Position numbers and translations under genes: made by a program. Positions 62,121-64,000 of a stretch of 64,000 bases of DNA are shown piece after piece; the first letter of the stretch is position 1; the number at the start of each line of letters is the position of its first letter. Source of the DNA: Candidatus Dormiibacterota bacterium. GTDB taxonomy: Bacteria > Chloroflexota > Dormibacteria > Aeolococcales > Aeolococcaceae. Below the pieces are notes generated by a model. That model ran no database searches. It was not told where the DNA came from and was given only the letters and a program-made list of their open reading frames with translations. The stretch covers positions 1 through 64,000 of the forward strand of contig PLZA01000015.1 in NCBI GenBank assembly GCA_003153505.1. The letters are read 5' to 3'.

Positions 62121-62678
62121 ATGCCACGAAAGGTCGTCGCGAGTACGTACATCACGCTCGACGGTTTCATCGACGAGCCGGGAATGTGGTCGTTCCCCTT
62201 CTGGTCGGAGGAGGCGGCGCAATTCAAGTCGCGTGAGCTGTCGGCGAGCGATGCACAGCTGTTGGGCCGGCTCACCTATGAGGGTTTCGCCGCGGCCTGG
62301 CCGACCATGCAGGGCACCGGCGAGTTCGGCGAAAAGATGAACAGCATGCCCAAGTACGTCGCCTCGCGCACCCTCGACACCGCGACGTGGAACGCGACCA
62401 TCATCAAGGGTGACGTCGCCGACAAGGTTCGCGAGCTCAAGCAGGAGGATGGCGGCGACCTGCTGATCGGCGGCAGCGGGCAGCTCATCGACTACCTCAC
62501 TACCCACGACCTCATCGACGAGTACCGGCTGATGGTTTGCCCGATCGTGCTGGGCAACGGCACCAAGCGGCTTTTCACCGGCGTCCCGCGGCGCACGTTC
62601 ACACTCGTCGAAACCTTGAAGTTCCCGACCGGCGTCGTCGTCAACACCTATCACCCAGCACCTGCGCCCGCAGGCTGA
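62121..62678 (+). CDS. Dihydrofolate reductase family (RibD C-terminal-like) protein
   Basis: 185 residues. VVASTYITLDGFIDEPGMW, LLGRLTYEGFAAAWP, KYVASRTLDTATWNATII and DLLIGGSGQLIDYLTTHDLI, DEYRLMVCPIVLGNGTKRLF are the signature blocks of the small DHFR-like (RibD_C) reductases common in actinobacteria, probably NADPH-dependent with an unknown substrate. GGGAG lies 7 bases before the ATG. Followed after 23 bp by a VOC gene. Confidence 0.9.
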   Translation: MPRKVVASTYITLDGFIDEPGMWSFPFWSEEAAQFKSRELSASDAQLLGRLTYEGFAAAWPTMQGTGEFGEKMNSMPKYVASRTLDTATWNATIIKGDVADKVRELKQEDGGDLLIGGSGQLIDYLTTHDLIDEYRLMVCPIVLGNGTKRLFTGVPRRTFTLVETLKFPTGVVVNTYHPAPAPAG

Positions 62679-62701
62679 CCCGAGAACACGGAGAACATGT
62701 G

Positions 62702-63076
62702 ATGACACTCACGAACAGCAAGGCGTTCAGCGGCTTCGCGGTGAACGATCTCGACAAAGCCCGTGACTTCTACGGAGAGAAACTCGGCCTCAACACATCA
62801 TTGCAGGACGGGCTCTTGACGCTGCATCTCGCCGGTGATCGCGACACGTTGATCTACCTCAAGCCGGACTACACGCCCGCGACGTATACGATCCTCAACT
62901 TTCCGGTGGAGGATATCGGCGCGACGGTTGACGAGCTCACCACTCACGGCGTCAAGTTCGAGCGATACGACGGCATCGAGCAGGACGAGCGCGGCATCCA
63001 CCGAACAGGCGGGCCGCTCATCGCGTGGTTCACCGACCCCGCCGGCAACGTGCTATCGGTGCTCCAGCAACCCTGA
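62702..63076 (+). CDS. VOC-family (glyoxalase/dioxygenase-like) protein
   Basis: 124 residues: AFSGFAVNDLDKARDFYGEK, LGLNTSLQDGLLTLHLAGD, and the second half ending WFTDPAGNVLSVLQQP, a complete two-module VOC fold of about normal length. Metal-ligand positions are not clear. The ATG at 62702 follows GGAG; GTG 62699 is close by. Co-oriented with the DHFR-family gene, likely one transcript. Confidence 0.9.
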   Translation: MTLTNSKAFSGFAVNDLDKARDFYGEKLGLNTSLQDGLLTLHLAGDRDTLIYLKPDYTPATYTILNFPVEDIGATVDELTTHGVKFERYDGIEQDERGIHRTGGPLIAWFTDPAGNVLSVLQQP

Positions 63077-63138
63077 CCCGTCGAGTCCGACGGATCAACC
63101 TCGCGTCGCGCTCGGACACACTGACCTGAACGCGCTGC

Positions 63139-64000
63139 TCAGACTAGCAGCGAAGCCACCTGTGCCGAGTCGAAGTTTCCCCCGCTGAGCACGATCACCG
63201 TCGGGTGCTCGGCGGTACCGGACGGAACCCGGCCCGTGAGATATGCGGCGAGTGCCAGCGCCCCCGTCGGCTCGATGGCGAGTTTCAGCCGCATCCAGGC
63301 CGCGCGCAGTGCGTCGATGAGCTCATCCTCCGAAACCGTGACGATGTCACTGACGAGGCTGTCGCCGACGATCACCTCAAAATTCCGGTTGCCGATCGAC
63401 TTGGATTTCACGCCCTCGGCGAGAGTAGCCGGATCCGTCGCGAGGGTCTGCATGGCTCCGGTGTGCAGGCTCCGTGCCGCGTCGTCGGCGACCACCGGCT
63501 CCACGCCGATGACAGCTGTCGACGGCGAGAGCGCGGCGATGGCCAGGGCGATGCCTGAGATCTGACCGCCCCCGCCGATCGGGACGACGACAGCCCCTGC
63601 CGATGGGACGTCCTCGAGGATTTCGAGGCCGACGGTGCCGGCGCCATGGATCACGTCCCAGTCGTCGTACGGGTGCACCAGGTGCAGCCCCTCGATCCTC
63701 GCGATCTCCTCGGCGATCCGCTCGCGGTTGTCGTAGGTGACGCCGTCGGACACGAGCGTGGCGCCGAACGATCGGATGCCCTCGACCTTGGCCGGCGTGA
63801 CACCTTCGGGAACCACAATCGTCGCCCGGAGCCCGGCAACCTGGGCCGCGCAGGCAACGGCCTGGCCGTGATTCCCGGAGCTGTGGGTCACGACGCCGGC
63901 GACCCTCGGTTCGCGTTCGACGAGGCTCAGCACCGCGTTGAAGGCGCCGCGCGCTTTGAAGGAGCCGGTGCGCTGCAGGGACTCGGGTTTCACCATGAGC
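63139..64000 (-). CDS. PLP-dependent threonine/serine dehydratase (partial)
   Basis: At least 287 residues; the 5' end lies beyond the window. Seen: the PLP-lysine motif RTGSFKARGAF, THSSGNHGQAVACAAQVAGL, VVPEGVTPAKVEGIRSFGA, YDDWDVIHGAGTVGLEIL, VVVPIGGGGQISGIALAI and IEPTGALALAAYL, the fold-type II layout of catabolic threonine dehydratase and serine racemase. It ends at 63139 with no regulatory ACT domain, so it is the catabolic short form. Confidence 0.92.
   Translation of the reverse strand, partial: LMVKPESLQRTGSFKARGAFNAVLSLVEREPRVAGVVTHSSGNHGQAVACAAQVAGLRATIVVPEGVTPAKVEGIRSFGATLVSDGVTYDNRERIAEEIARIEGLHLVHPYDDWDVIHGAGTVGLEILEDVPSAGAVVVPIGGGGQISGIALAIAALSPSTAVIGVEPVVADDAARSLHTGAMQTLATDPATLAEGVKSKSIGNRNFEVIVGDSLVSDIVTVSEDELIDALRAAWMRLKLAIEPTGALALAAYLTGRVPSGTAEHPTVIVLSGGNFDSAQVASLLV

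Overview
The window is about two-thirds G+C, densely coded on both strands, and carries no insertion sequence, prophage block or CRISPR array that I can see. The gene content points to an uncultured, aerobic, soil-type lineage with actinobacteria-like habits: a GlgE-type alpha-glucan/trehalose locus, an adenosylcobalamin-dependent ribonucleotide reductase, a mycothiol-type DinB-fold protein, a DipZ-like redox pair, oxygen-tolerant 2-oxoacid:ferredoxin oxidoreductase genes and many genes that look leaderless. Candidatus Dormibacterota or a neighbouring Chloroflexota/Actinomycetota lineage would fit. This is inference from gene content; there is no rRNA gene in the window to settle it.

Layout. 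0-6 kb: tRNA-Gln, a zinc-ribbon protein, a thioesterase, two envelope-associated genes (holin-X type), trehalose-6-phosphate synthase, an alpha/beta hydrolase and an aldehyde dehydrogenase. 6.2-9.6 kb: a two-gene operon, a PrgI/MinD-like fusion plus a VirB4-type ATPase, with no other secretion genes. 9.6-12.7 kb: nrdJ with a promoter carrying NrdR-like boxes. 12.7-17.8 kb: a patchy stretch with decayed genes (SRPBCC, VOC, DUF952 and GNAT remnants), queC, corA, small membrane proteins and a MerR-type regulator in an unusual AT-rich upstream region. 18-23.4 kb: a minus-strand run (B12-binding domain, unknown gene, rplY, mscS, histidine phosphatase), a chimeric gene relic and an ADP-ribosylglycohydrolase-like gene divergent from a small membrane protein. 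23.7-30.4 kb: a MoxR ATPase / VWA protein / DUF1444-like operon, cobyrinate a,c-diamide synthase and an orphan Imm5-like immunity protein. 30.5-40 kb: DinB-fold protein, recJ, lemA with a DUF3137-like partner, aconitase, a CFA-synthase-like methyltransferase and the ccdA/thioredoxin pair. 40-47.5 kb: glgE-treS-mak-glgB with ATGA/GTGA overlaps. 47.6-56 kb: DksA/TraR-like protein, purMNH, and an FAD/Fe-S oxidoreductase with korA and korB. 56-64 kb: secreted and membrane proteins, a degenerate receiver domain, a BNR-repeat protein, an ECF sigma factor, a STAS protein, a DHFR-family/VOC pair and a partial threonine dehydratase.

How the genes fit together. TreS and maltokinase feed maltose-1-phosphate to GlgE, GlgB branches the glucan, and OtsA 38 kb away gives a second route to trehalose phosphate. 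Aconitase and KorAB cover parts of the TCA cycle, with the FAD/Fe-S protein a likely electron partner of KorAB. NrdJ, the B12-binding mutase domain and CobB show a cobalamin-based metabolism. Across the window, -10-like hexamers of the form TANNNT lie 7-9 bases before start codons of genes that lack a Shine-Dalgarno sequence, which suggests extensive leaderless transcription.
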